DNA of 64,000 nt from Miscanthus floridulus (lineage: Eukaryota > Streptophyta > Magnoliopsida > Poales > Poaceae). The stretch covers positions 93,060,802 to 93,124,801 of the forward strand of contig NC_089581.1 in assembly GCF_019320115.1 (NCBI RefSeq), given 5' to 3'. The translations under genes and the position numbers were made by a program. Positions within the stretch are counted from its first letter, which is position 1; every line of letters starts with the position of its first letter. The notes under the pieces are model-generated. The model worked only from the letters and a program-made list of their open reading frames with translations. It did no database searches and was not told the DNA's origin. This document shows positions 1 to 13,100 of the stretch, in pieces.

Positions 1-1169
1 CACGCGCTCAACTTACCGATGCCGCACAAGATTCTAGACCACGAGTAAGCCACTCACTATTGCTGCTACCTGCTCCCTCAATTCAATCTAGCTATCCACT
101 GCCACTTCATGCGGTCATACTCATGCCATGCCAGCCAGGAAACAGATACGTACAGGTCAGCCGAATGGTCGTCCAGTTCCTGTGTGCTGCAATAGTAGCC
201 GTAGGAAAGAAAAAAGGACAGGTGTACACGAATCGTATACTGTATCGGATTTGGGTACAAGATAAATATAATACTACTACTACCACTAGCTACTTAATTT
301 TACCACAAAAACAGAAAAAAACTACACTAGGAGCAGTAAACATATCGTTTAATCGTGTCATATGTTGACAGTTAGTTAACCGCAGCTAGGGAAGGTTAAT
401 TCAAAAATATCTAAGCGATCGTGGCAGGTCTGATTGACCGTCCAACTCCCTGTTTTATATACTGACTACGTTGGTGTTGTACATATACAAATATACAAAG
501 TATATAAAATACTTGCATACGTCAGCTTAATTGCATAACTTGTTTTGTAGAAATATTTATTTTTTCATGAAATAAAATTATCTCAAACAACAAAACGGAG
601 TACACCATTGCAAAGAGCTCGTCGAGACGATCAAAATTGATATATTATTTGCTATATTTGGAGCTCCGAATAAAAAGATATCAATTTTGCAAATTAAAAA
701 GGAGTGCTGACGTCATCGCTGACGTCAGCACTGCTACAGTGCCATGCAAAACCGCCTGGGAACCAGCCAGGGTCCTAAAGTAAACTTTTTCGAGAGTTAA
801 AGGGCCAATGTTATCCGGTTTTAAAGTTGGAGGTTGAAATCCATACTTCTACAATAGTTGGAGGTCCTAAAGTGAACTTTACCCAAATAAAAATGCTGCG
901 CCAGTACACTGGCAAGGGCAACAGGAAGGAGCTTCGCTACAATGCTGTTGTCAAATGGCTATTGGCCCGCCTATTGATCATCGAGCACGGTGTATGATGT
1001 TCATGCATAGGCCCTGAACGTTCCAGAAATCACCACATAGCTACACTTCTTGCAGTATAGGATACTGATGGGGCAACCCGCTTGGCCGCTTGGTGTTGAG
1101 CCTCCACAAAACATGAGCTTCTTCTCTGCATGCAGTCATCTTATCTTATCTTATACTATAACTCAAATT
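1..1169. other. Intergenic DNA downstream of the PP2C gene
   Basis: No gene can be supported here. The stretch is AT-rich and contains a perfect 30-bp palindrome at 703-732. It also has two similar copies of a short segment beginning gtcctaaagt, near 772 and 868, which suggests an old repeat. The small open frames at 60-368 lack protein-like composition. The 3' UTR of the PP2C gene should lie just left of 1,170, but I see no clear AATAAA signal on the minus strand. Confidence 0.5.
703..732. repeat. Perfect 13-bp inverted repeat with two TGACGTCA cores
   Basis: Arms 703-715 and 720-732 are perfect reverse complements around the 4-nt loop tcgc. Each arm carries TGACGTCA-type sequence, the palindromic core bound by bZIP/CREB-like factors. 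A weaker inverted pair (caaaattgatat / atatcaattttg) lies just to the left near 633-690, so this may be part of a hairpin-rich repeat and not a regulatory element. Confidence 0.6.
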
Positions 1170-4100
1170 TCATGTCCGGACAATTGATACAACAACGACT
1201 ATGTCATCCAGTTTGCCCCCACTGAAGCCAAGGTACCCAAACGACAGAGCAGCATCTGAAAATGGGCTTCTCCCAGCTCCAGACCTCCCTACTTCCTGGG
1301 CCTTCGCAGCCAAGTGTTCTGCAATCTCCTGCAAGTAGAACAACCATTGCAATTGAGTCATTTTGTTTCGCATTGGACATTTTTATTTACAAAGATAGTT
1401 GATTCTGACCGCTGGTTTTAGATCTGCCTGTAACGACTTGGAGATAATTCCAGCTATTTCATGCTCATATACATTATCAAAAAGGCCATCAGTTGCCGTC
1501 ACAATTGCATCACCTTCCTTTAGATCAATAGTATAATTCTGAAGAATGAAATATTAGCCCAAACGTTAATATTTAACTATTCATGTGGTTGAATACGATT
1601 ACCAGGGTTGGTCATTATTTGCACCTGTACAAGCTTTAAGGGGTCATCTCCCTTCTCAATTTGTAGTGGGAAATTGAAACCATAAACCATAGGTTTAGAC
1701 TTTTCGAACACTTCTCCATTTCTTATCACCAAAAACCCAGAGTCCCCAATATTTGATGCTTGAAGGACCTGTAACATTGACAAGTGCAGTGAGCACCATG
1801 AAAAAGGTCAATAAGAAAAATGGTAAAGTGTTCATAAAAAAAACAGACCTGGCCATCAAAGTGAGCAACTAATACAGTGGAAGAACCAGGTGAACATGCT
1901 TCATCTGCTGCTTTGGAAAGAATTTGCTCAGGTCTAAGATCTGGAGCCCCTTGCTTCTCAGTAATGAACTTTTTACAACCATCCATTAGTTCTCTTGCGT
2001 AAAGCCCTGCGTTGATTCCTGAGCACAGAATTTACATCAGCACTCGGTGTGTTTTCCAACTTTGAAATTTTGACAAATAAATTATGGCTGGAGCCTTAAA
2101 CCCTTGACATTTTAGAATTTCATTCTCCTAGAGTATGATGCTAAAAGCAGCCTTCAAATCCTTAATTGATTCTATAGCAAGCAAGTTAGGATCTTTTAGT
2201 GTAATACAGTAGTTTTTTTTGCGGGAGGAAGTATATTCAGGGACATAGAATTGTACTGGGTTCAAATACCAAATCAGCCTTGGTATTGAATTTGGCCACG
2301 ATTCAAATTCTGTTGTTTGGATGACTATTAAATTGGTTTTTAGAATCCTATAAAGAGGCGTTGGTCGTGTGGAAAAGGAGAAGTACGACGGCAAGGAAAA
2401 CCCCGAATTATGGGTCATGCTCTACGAAACTGCGTGCAGATCAGTCATGGCTGACGAGCACGTCATGTCTAACTACTTCCCAGTCGCTGTTGGCCATGCA
2501 GGTCACCAATGGCTGGTCAGCTTGCCGGCGAACTACTTTGATTCTTGGCAAGAGCTCAAGCAAGCCTTCATCGACAACTTCATTGCTACTTGCGAACAAC
2601 CCGGCAACAAATATGATCTGCAACGGATTCGAGATCGAAAAGATGAGCCACTGCGCGAGTACGTCCGGCGTTTCTCGGAGATGCGCATCAAGGTCCTATC
2701 AATCTCCGACAACGAGGCAATCGAGGCTTTTATCGCGCAAGAGGCCTGAATCGGTCACGGCGCTCCTGGCCACCGCTACGAAATATGCGGACGCCGATGA
2801 CACTAAAAAAATAATTATCGAAGAAGCAGCAAGGGTTCCACGCTCCGACCACCCCCCACACCGCGACGACTACCGCAGCAACCGTGGTCGGAATGACAAT
2901 TTTGACCGCCGCAACTAGCGCAACGACTCCCGCGACCACCGCGACCAACGTAATCAGTGGCGTAACCGCCGTGACAATTACAGGGGCAAGCGTGCTCGGG
3001 AAGACGACGGCGAGGTCAATGCTGTTAAAAAAGGGGGCGGACGTCGTAACTACGAAGACGACTACGCCAAAGCATTGAAAGAGCCCTGTCAGCTCCATCC
3101 TAAGTCAAACCATACTATGAAGAATTGCCGCGTTCTCAAGTCTATCTACACGCGTCAACAGGCTCCGGACACATCCGACAAGCCTAACGACGCAGGAGAA
3201 CAGCGCAACGAGGACAACGACGATGAAGACGTAGATCCCCGTCACAAGTACGTCAAGCCAACCGATCGCGTGCACACCATCATCGGAGGCAAAGTGTCCA
3301 TCGAGACCAAATGAGAACGCAAGCTGCTCGCTCGCCCTTGCTTGAACGTGGCCAACATCGATAATCTCCTCGCCGATCCGCGGCTCCCTCCATGGTCTCA
3401 CCGTGAGATCTCCTTCAGCAGAAAGGACCAATGGGCCGCAATACCTGAGCCAGGACGTTTTCCCCTGGTCCTTGATCCTTGCATCAACAAGGTTCAGTTC
3501 GACAGAGTGCTGATCGACGGCGGCAGCTCCATCGATATACTATTCAAGAACAGTCTGCCCGCCCTGAAGATAACACAGGCGAATCTTAAGCCATACGAGG
3601 CACAGTTCTGGGGTGTTCTCCCCGGACAGAGCTCTACACCTCTCGGGCAGATCACGCTACCTGTGCAATTCGGGACCCCGGACCACTTCCGCACTGACTA
3701 CGTCAACTTCGTGGTCGCTGACTTCGACGGCACCTACCATGCTATTCTTGGTCAACCGTCGCTCACCAAGTTCATGGCCATACCTCATTACAGGTATCTG
3801 GTGCTCAAGATGTCTAACGAGAAAGGAGTTCTAACCCTCAGGGGCAACGTATACGCAGCTTATACTTGTGAGGACGATAGCTTCAAAATAGCAGAGGCTC
3901 ACGACCTCTCTATTCGCATGGCCGAGACCATGCTCGACGCCAAGAAGACCTCCGCCGACCACCTGAAGATCCTAGAGCTCGAGGCTCCACGTAAGAACAT
4001 CAAGTCCAAGGAGCACAATGTGATCCAGCTGGTCGACGGCGATCCCAGCAAAATGGCCCTTATCGGGGCCAACCTAGATCCCAAATAGGAAGACGCGCTC

Positions 4101-7100
4101 GTCAGGTTCTTGAGGAGCAACATGGATGTGTTCGCATGGAAACCTGCTGACATGCCCGGTGTACCTCGGAACTTGATCGAGCACTCCTTAAATGTCAACG
4201 GCAAGGCCAAACCTATCAAGCAGAAGCTACGACGGTTCGCTCGCGACAAAAAGGAGGCGAATAGGGTAGAAGTTACACGGCTTTTGGCAGCCGGATTTAT
4301 CAAAGAAGTGTATCACCCGGAGTGGTTAGCCAACCCGGTTCTTATACGCAAAAAAAATAATGAATGGAAAATGTGCGTTGATTACACTGATCTCAACAAA
4401 CACTGCCCTAAGGACCCCTTCGGTTTACCTCGCATAGACGAGGTCGTAGATTCAACCGCCGGTTGCGAGCTGCTTTCCTTTCTTGATTGCTACTCTAGTT
4501 ATCACCAGATCGCTCTCAAAAAGGACGACCAGATCAAGACATCTTTTATTACGCCTTTCGGCGCCTACTGCTACACAACCATGTCGTTTGGGCTCAAGAA
4601 CACCGGGGCTACCTACCAACGCGCTATACAGGCCTACCTTAAAGAAGAGATAAAAGACGACCTCGTCGAGGCTTATGTTGATGATATAGTTGTCAAAACC
4701 AAGGAAGCACATACCCTTGTTGACAACCTGGAACGCACCTTTGCAGCCCTTAACACATTCCAGTGGAAATTAAACTCAAAAAAGTGCATCTTCGGTGTTC
4801 CTTCTGGCATACTACTTGGCAACGTCGTCAGTCACGACAGCATACGCCCTAACCCGGAGAAAGTCAAAGCTGTCTTGGACATGAAGCCGCCCAAAAAGGT
4901 AAAGGATGTTCAGAAGCTTACCGGATGCATAGCCGCCCTCAGCCGTTTCATATCAAGATTAGGCGAAAAAGGATTACCGTTCTTTAAACTGCTCAAAGCA
5001 TCCGAAAAGTTCGAGCGGTCGGAGGAAGCAGACGCTGTTTTCACACAGCTGAAACAATACCTTACATCACCTGCAGTCTTTACTGCTTCCAGAGAAGACG
5101 AAACACTCCTGCTTTACATTGCGGCTACTAATCGAGTGGTCTCCACGGCCATGGTGGTCGAGCGCAACGAGCCCGGCCACGTCTACAAGGTATAGCGGCC
5201 AATCTATTTCATCAGTGAGGTACTCAATGAGTCCAAGACCAGGTACCCACAGATTCAGAAGTTGATCTATGCCATACTGATAACATCCCGAAAGTTGAAA
5301 CATTACTTCGACGGATATCGTGTGGTGGTCATGACTGAGTACCCTCTGCGAGACATCATTAGCAACAAGGATGCGAACGAGCGCATCGTTAAATGAGCAA
5401 TGGAGCTATGCCCCTTTTCCTTGGAATTTGCAAGCCGTACTACAATCAAGTCTCAGGCACTCGTCGATTTCATCGTCGAGTGGACAAACTTAAGCACGTC
5501 TGCCTCTCTAGGGTCCGACGAGTATTGGACGATGTACTTTGACAGTTCTCTCAATATTGACGGTGCGGGGGCAGGAGTCCTTTTCGTGTCACCCTCCAAG
5601 GAGCAGCTCTGGTACGTCCTCAGGATTTATTTTCCAGCATCTAATAATGCCGCCGAGTACGAAGCATGTCTACATGGTTTGCGCATTGCGGTTGAGCTCA
5701 GCGTTAAACGTCTCTATGTCTACGGAGACTCTGCTCTGGTCATCAACCAACTTAACAAGGACTGGGACACGACCAGCGAAAAGATGGATGCATACTGCAA
5801 ATCGATCAGAAAGCTGGAAGGCATGTTCTATGGCATCAAGTACATACACGTGGTCCGGGACAAGAATCAAGCAGCAGATGCGCTGTCAAAGTTAGGATCA
5901 TCCTGAGCCAAAATCCCACATGGCATATTCGTCCAAGATCTGCTCACGCCTTCCATCGAAGAGGAAGATTTCACGGCAGACAAGCCTCCAGACCAACAAT
6001 TGGTGGCTACGGTTCCGGCGTCGAGCACCACCGAAACGCCTCCGACCACTCATGAGCCCGACTGGAGAATACCTTTCATCAAGTACCTAACAAATGGCAG
6101 CGGTTACACTGATCGGACAGAAAACGAACGCCTGATGCGTCGCAGTAAGCAGTACCTGCTCGTCGATGGCAAGTTATGGCGCAAGAACGCAAAGGAAGAA
6201 ATCTTAATGAAGTGTATATCCCAGGAGGATGGCGAACATCTCCTGGACCAAATCCACTCTGGCTCCTACGGCAACCACGCAGCCTCAAGAACGCTGGTCG
6301 GTAAGGCTTTCCGAGCAGGGTTCTATTGGCCGTCAGCAGTAGCCGACGCAGAGAAGCTAGTCCGCCACTGTGAGGGTTGTTAGTTCTTCGCCAAGAGAAT
6401 CCACGTACTAGCACATGAGATCTAGACAATACCAGCCTCTTGGCCCTTTGCATGCTGGGGACTGGATATGATCGGGCCCTTCAAACCGGCTCCTGGGAAA
6501 TTTACATGCGTCTTTGTGCTGATCGACAAATTTTCTAAGTGGATAGAATACATGCCTCTGGTACAGGCATCCTCAGAAAAGACTGTCACGTTCCTCGACC
6601 AGGTCATCCACCGTTTCGGCATACCCAACAGCATCATCACTGATCTGGGTACTCAGTTCACCGGGAACGCTTTTTGGCACTTCTGCGATGAAAGGAGCAT
6701 AGTAGTAAAATACGTCTTGGTGGCGCACCCTAAAGCTAATGGACAAGTCGAGCGGGCAAATGGCATGATCTTGGACGCATTGAAGAAGAGGATGTACAGA
6801 GAAAATGACAAAGCTCCCGGAAGATGGCTCAAAGAGTTACCAGCTGTGGTCTGAGGCCTCAGAACCCAGCCCAGTCGTAACACCGGCGTCTCACCGTACT
6901 TTATGGTTTACGGCGCTGAGGCAGTCCACCCAGCTGATATAGCTTTCAGATCAGCACGGGTAGAGAACTTCGACGAAGGCAAGGTCAATGAAGTACGGGA
7001 GCTAGAGGTGAATAGCGCAGAAGAGAAGCGGCTCGATTCTTGTATACGTACGGCCAAATACCTTGCTGTTTTGCGCAGGTACTACAACAAGAACGTTAAA

Positions 7101-10100
7101 GAGCGGTTCTTCGGGGTCGGGGACCTGGTCCTGAAGTGGAAGACGAACCAGGCTGGTGTCCATAAACTCGCAACCCCATGGGAGGGGCCCTTCATGATCA
7201 AGGAAGTCACACGACCAACGTCTTACAGGTTAGCTCACCTGGACGGTACGGACGTACCAAACTCGTGGCACATCGACAAGCTTAGACATTTCTATGCTTA
7301 ACCACTGAGATATGTACTCCTTTTGTACTTTCGATTTACTCCAATAAAGCTATTATGATTTCTCCGACCACTCTAATGTGTAACTTCGCATTTTATGGTT
7401 ATTCTAACTTAGCCAGTAAAAGCCGACCACCATTCCTTCTACGGTTTTTGGAGCAGGCCCTGACTCCGGTTCCTCCCAACGCGTGCATGGGATCCGCTCT
7501 CTACGTTACGGGTGATCGACAAGTCCCCCTTGGTTTGACTTTTCCGCGTCTACGTGTGCACAGGTCACACACCTCACACTCCGACCACATGGCAAACTAG
7601 GGCCGCACAAACTTTTTGGGATGACGTGTCGAGCAAAATGCTACAACTAAACAGAACGTTAACATGTTCTCACTTAGTTACACCAACATGATTTTCAAGC
7701 TTAAATACGTTTTATACAAATCAAACAAGCTTATGATGATATACAGTTACGTTGTTACAAGCTTGCCTGAAGAGGCCCAAGTTTATAATAACACAACTAT
7801 GTCCTTCTACAGCTCTAAGCCTATTCCATTGGCTGGTCGGAGGGCACGGCACCTACTGCTCGTTGCTTCCGATATCCTACTCGAGTCTCGGGGACTCTTG
7901 TGTTGGTCGAGCTGAAGAGGATGGCCCCGCCGATGCCTGGCTGGTCGAGACCGCAGGCTTCGTCGGTTGGCTTGCAACTGCTGGCGTTTCCAGCTGATTT
8001 GTCGATGGCGTACCTTGTACAGGTGTTGTCCCACCTCCACATAGGTTAATGTCGCCAATGATCTTTGAGGACAAGTCCAGCTGGGTCATCCGAAGCTCCT
8101 CAGCCTTGTTTGGGTCTACCTCCTTCGGGTACCTAGCCTCCAGGCGCTTGAGATCGATCAGGGGGTAGTGGGCACGCACCATGCTTAGCACATGCGCACC
8201 TGTGTACTCACCCGCCTCCTTCACGAACTCTTGGAACCAACTCCATGCCTTTCGGCATCTCTCGACCAGTCCGAGCTGCAGCGTCCTTGGCGTTTCCTCT
8301 GTAAGCGCCGGATCGATAAGGTCGAGGACGGGCAAAATGCCAGTTGCCACTTCGTGGCACCGGTTCTTCCATGTGTCCCGATCCTCGGTGGTCTCTAGGC
8401 ATCGCGCCTTCCAGCCGTCACGATCTTTCATCACGGCTTCTAGATGTTTCTTGGCATTGACTTTTAAAACTGCAAACCGTAAAAGACATCAAAATGTAAC
8501 AGCACGACAAGATAAGGCGGGCAACAGAATGAGAAAGGTGGTCTGGAACACTTACTTTTCAGTTCCTCCTTCATCTTGGTTGTGCGGTCCTGGAGTTGAG
8601 ACTGGTCGCGCGCCAGTTTCTCGTTGTCCTCCTTCAGGCGACCACACTCTGCGGTCACACGGCTATTCTCCTCTTGGAGGCGGGTTACTTCGGTTTCTAA
8701 GCCTGCACTACAGTTGTCACTACCAACAATGCAACAACACGTGTCATGCACTTGCTGTGATAAAGTGACAACTTACTTGTTCTTTCCTGCTCTTTGTTAC
8801 TGAGCTGGACGACCAGGTTCTGGTTCTGTGCCTCTTGCTCCGTCCTCTCCTAGTCGGTGGCTTCAAGTTGGCGGCGCAAGCGTTCCACCTCGGCCGCCAG
8901 TTCTCTATTGTTTGCCGTGATTCCCTCAATCTGGTCGAAGCACCTCTTTCGGTACTTTGCGGTCTTCATCAAGTCATGTATATAAACAAGCTAAGTCGGA
9001 CAGTTCGACTAAATAGCAGGATCAAGTGGTCAAGCCAAACATACCTGGACTTCTGTCACCAGACGTTTTGCCGCTCGTTCAACTTTTAGGGTCTCTTCGA
9101 CCTCTGGGATTTCCTTCGGCTGATGAAGTTCCCGACCACGCTTGGACCATCCAGTTTCTCCCACGGGATCATCCCAAGCAGTTCTGCGATCTGCTCCAAG
9201 TGCTCGGGCTTCTCCGACCAGCTGTTCTTCTTCTCCGGAATGAACCCCACGTCGCACAGGGTGATCGTGTTTGGCTCTTCACGGATGTAGAACCACTTCT
9301 TGTACAGTCGTCCAGTGATGTGTTCCAAGGGCAGTGCAAGTACTGGGCCTTCATCCCGTCATGCAGATTGAGGTATACGCCTCCGGCTATTTTCGATCCG
9401 CCGCTCTCTTTCTTCCGCAGACAGAACAGATGGCGAAAGAGGTCGAAATGGGGCTGGAAACCACCATAGGCTTCGCAAAGATGGATGAAGGTGGAGACAA
9501 GAAGAGTCGAGTTGGGATGCAGATTGCAAATCCCAATCTCGTAATACAAACAGAGCCCCTGAAAGAAAGGGTGCACTGGAACCCCAAAACCCCGCTTGAA
9601 GAAATCCTCGAAAACCACAATCTCACCTGGTTGTGGATCGGGGTAGCTTTCTCCTTCCGGCGCGCGCCATCCCACGAGTGCCTTGTTGTGGAGCACTCCC
9701 ATGGTGACGAGGTCTTCGATGGTCTGCTCGTTACTCCTTGACTTCCACCACTCCTTCGCCATGACTCCGGTTTTCTTCTGGGCGTCTCTCTTCGCCATTA
9801 ATCTGTCCTTGCTAAAGGGGTGGATGCGGTGGAGGGGGGATTGGTGATGCTTTCGGAGGTATAGGGTTCGGCAAGAGGAAGAAGAAGGCTGCGGCGGCGA
9901 ATGATAATGGGGATCGATAAAAAGTAACTTACCAGTTCTATATTATAAATAACTAAGAGCTCCGTCGTTTCGTCCGCCCGAGATTCTTGGAAGACGTGCG
10001 CACGCGCCGCAGACGGTTGTTTTCACAACCTTGAAATCTACGCCAATAAATGCGTCCCTTCGTTACCAGTGTACGCGCCTCTTCGTTGCTAGTGTGGGAG

Positions 10101-13100
10101 GGCCCACACTGACGCACCTCCTTACAGGTGCCAAACGACTGTTTGCTAGACAGGGCAAGATGACAGTATGACGTGCTATACCCGTCTGCTTTTTTGACCA
10201 GGCGTGTACGATTGGACTTGACAGAATAAGAAGATAAATAAATACACCAATTAATAGTACAAGCGGCGTTCGTTTCTTTGCTGCATGTCTTGTGCTCAAG
10301 GATGGTCCAGACCACTACCGTGCTCGGGGACTGCCCGGACCACTGCCGTGCTCGGGGACTGCCCAGACCACTGCCGTGCTTAGGGACTGCCCAGACCACT
10401 GTTGTGCTCCGGTCCAGGCCTAGACCACTGCCGTGCTCGGGGACTACTCCGACTACTAATGTCCTCGGGGACTGTCCCGACCATTGCTCGGAGATCATTC
10501 TCCTCGGTTACATGTGATTTGTACTCACATACAGTTGAGAGACATTTATTTAGACCTTCCTACAAGGCTCATACTTTGCCTTCCAGCAAGCTCGGGGACT
10601 ACATCGGTACGATGCACCTGCCGGTGCATCTCGTATCATCTGTACGATGATTGGGTTCTCAACTTAACTGGGAATTCTTTTTAGACCCTGGCACCACGTG
10701 CCTACGTTACCTACTACCAGGCTCTGGGACTAAGTGGACACACTTCACCTTACGGTGAATGTGTTTGTTTTTTGACCCCTAGCCTCTGATGATCCTGGAG
10801 GCTGGGTACCTGAAGGAGATAGACCCAGACAAGACTTGAGAACGCGGCAATTCTCCATAGTATGGTTTGACTTGGGATGGAGCTGACAGGGCCCTTTCAA
10901 TGCTTTGGCGTAGTCGTCTTCGTAGTTACGACGTCCGCCCCCTTTTTAACGGTATTGACCTCGCCGTCGTCTTCCCGAGCACGCTTGCCCCGGTAATCGT
11001 CACGGTAGTTATGCCGCTGATTACGTTGGTCGCGGTGGTCGCGGGAGTCGTTGCGCTGGTTGCGGCGGTCAAAATTGTCGTTCCGACAACGGTTGCTGTG
11101 GTAGTCGTCGCGGTGTGGGGGTGGTCGGAGCGTGGAACCCTTGCTGCTTCTTCGATAATTATCTTTTTAGCGTCATCGGCGTCCGCATATTTCTTAGCGG
11201 TGGCCAGGAGCGCCGTGACCGATTCGGGCCTCTTGCGCAGGAGCTTGTCCCTTAGGGCGTCATGGAAGCGGAGGCCAGTGATGAAAGCCTCGATTGCCTC
11301 GTTGTCGGAGATTGATGGGACCTTGATGCGCATCTCCGAGAAACGCCGAACGTATTCGCGCAGTGGCTCATCTTTTCGATCTCGAATCCGTTGCAGATCA
11401 TATTTGTTGCCGGGTTGTTCGCAAGTAGCAATGAAGTTGTCGATGAAGGCTTGCTTGAGCTCTTGCCAAGAATCGAAGTAGTTCGCCGGCAAGCTGACCA
11501 GCCATTGGTGACCCATAATTCGGGGTTTTCCTTGCCGTCGTACTTCTGAAGTTTCTCGAGCTTGAAGTTTTTGCGCCATATGACTTGGCGAAGGTGCGGA
11601 GTAAACTGCTTCAAACCCGGCGGGCCGTAGACAGTGTCATAATCCATACGATGATAACTTTCGTGGGATGCTCGATCGTTGGCTCTCTGGTTGATGCGAT
11701 CACGTAGATCACGTTCCCCGAGGTAGCGGCGGAGATCGTTATTGCCATCACGGTGATCCCGGTTGCCATCCTGATTAACCCTGCGGCCGCGACGATTATC
11801 GCGGTTATCTCGGCGGTTGTCATCCCGAACATCGCGGCGGTTGTCCTCCAGACGGCGGTTGTCGTCCCGACCACCATCAGGACCACCGTTTCCGCCTTGA
11901 CGGTTGTCTGATGGGTCGTTGTTGCGCGAGCCACGTTGGTTGAGTGGCTGTGAGCGACTTAAGTATTGGCGGCTGTGGCTTGATTCGACTTAAACGGATG
12001 GAGCCCGGGCTTGATTCACCATCTCCGCGGTCTGAGCCATAGCAGCCGTCAAATAAGCTTGTATATCATCGCGAACTGCCTGGGTTTCGGGGGTGTTGGG
12101 TAGCCGTTGCATTGTCGCCATAGCGACGGCTACATTGACGCTTGGAGTCCTGAAGACCTGTTTGTCCCCCACCCTGTCGAAAGCATTGTTGAGGTCGCGT
12201 GGCTGGACCCTTATGCGTCGTGCCTCCCCTTCTGCTTCAGCTTCGATTTGCCAGCGATTAAACCGGTCAATATTGCGTGCCTCGCGTGCAATCCTTTCTT
12301 GTTCTGTTTCGCCAACTACTGGCGGTTCGTCATTGCTGACAACATTGATCAAACCCCCTCGCCTTGGCGGGAAAGACGGGAATTGTGGGAACCCCGAGGC
12401 GTGGTCTGGGATATCCAAATCGTATTCGACGCCTTCATCGTCGTGATGCTGGAGCTCGGTGTGGACGGAGGCGTTAGATGCGATGCCAGACGAGGAGCTG
12501 GAGTCCCTCTTGGACCGTGTGGACGGATCCTTCTTGATAATCCTCAATCCGGATCATGTTGACGAAGTTGCTTGGCCTCGGCCGAGGCTGATGTACAAAA
12601 CACAGATCCGAGCAGCGTTGTATATTATACGCGTAGTTGGAGGCAGCGTTTCGCAGGCCGTAGGGCTAGGCCTGGTAGTTCTCCATCGAGGCTTCGTACT
12701 CGGAGAGCCGGAGACCTGTCGCGGAGGCTGGCCGGCGACGAGCGGAACACCCTTCATACATACATATAAATAATGAACAACTTTATCTTAGGTTACTAGA
12801 ATTTGGTGAGTGTATGTTTCTTGTATTATAGAAGAGATATGCACATACTCAGTATGGATCAATTAGAAGAAAGTTATACATCTACCTTGACAACGAATGT
12901 CAAACTTATTATACATCTTGCAGATAACCATGGTCATGCATGTACAATTTATTATATCATCTCATCTCTTATGCATTCGTGATCCTCATTTGTGCATATG
13001 CATGCAATAGGTTCCCCGAAAGAAGTGACGCTACTCGAGTTCGAACCCGAGCATCTGGAGGAGCAGGCAGCCCAGGAGTAGGAAGTTCAGGTGGAAGGAG

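Larger units (their letters stand above)
2376..10834 (+). mobile_element. Truncated Ty3/gypsy element, Tat lineage (RIRE2/Retand-like), copy 1
   Basis: Order on the plus strand is gag (5' part missing), protease, reverse transcriptase, RNase H, a second RNase H, integrase, an antisense extra ORF and a repeat-rich 3' leader. A second RNase H after the RT-linked one, plus an antisense ORF between pol and the 3' LTR, is characteristic of the Tat lineage. No LTR is present on either side. Homology begins inside gag near 2376 and stops near 10834, where an inverted gag fragment of the same family is joined. The element lies in the PP2C intron in the orientation opposite to the gene. Confidence 0.85.

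Noticed and set aside
2361..2918. Alternative 185-codon frame overlapping gag
   Set aside because: Its first part is a shadow. Only the part after 2734 is real gag, reached through a frameshift.
10310..10494. Regular repeats that could suggest a CRISPR-like array
   Set aside because: Repeats are contiguous with no unique spacers, and the genome is a plant. It is a simple tandem repeat.
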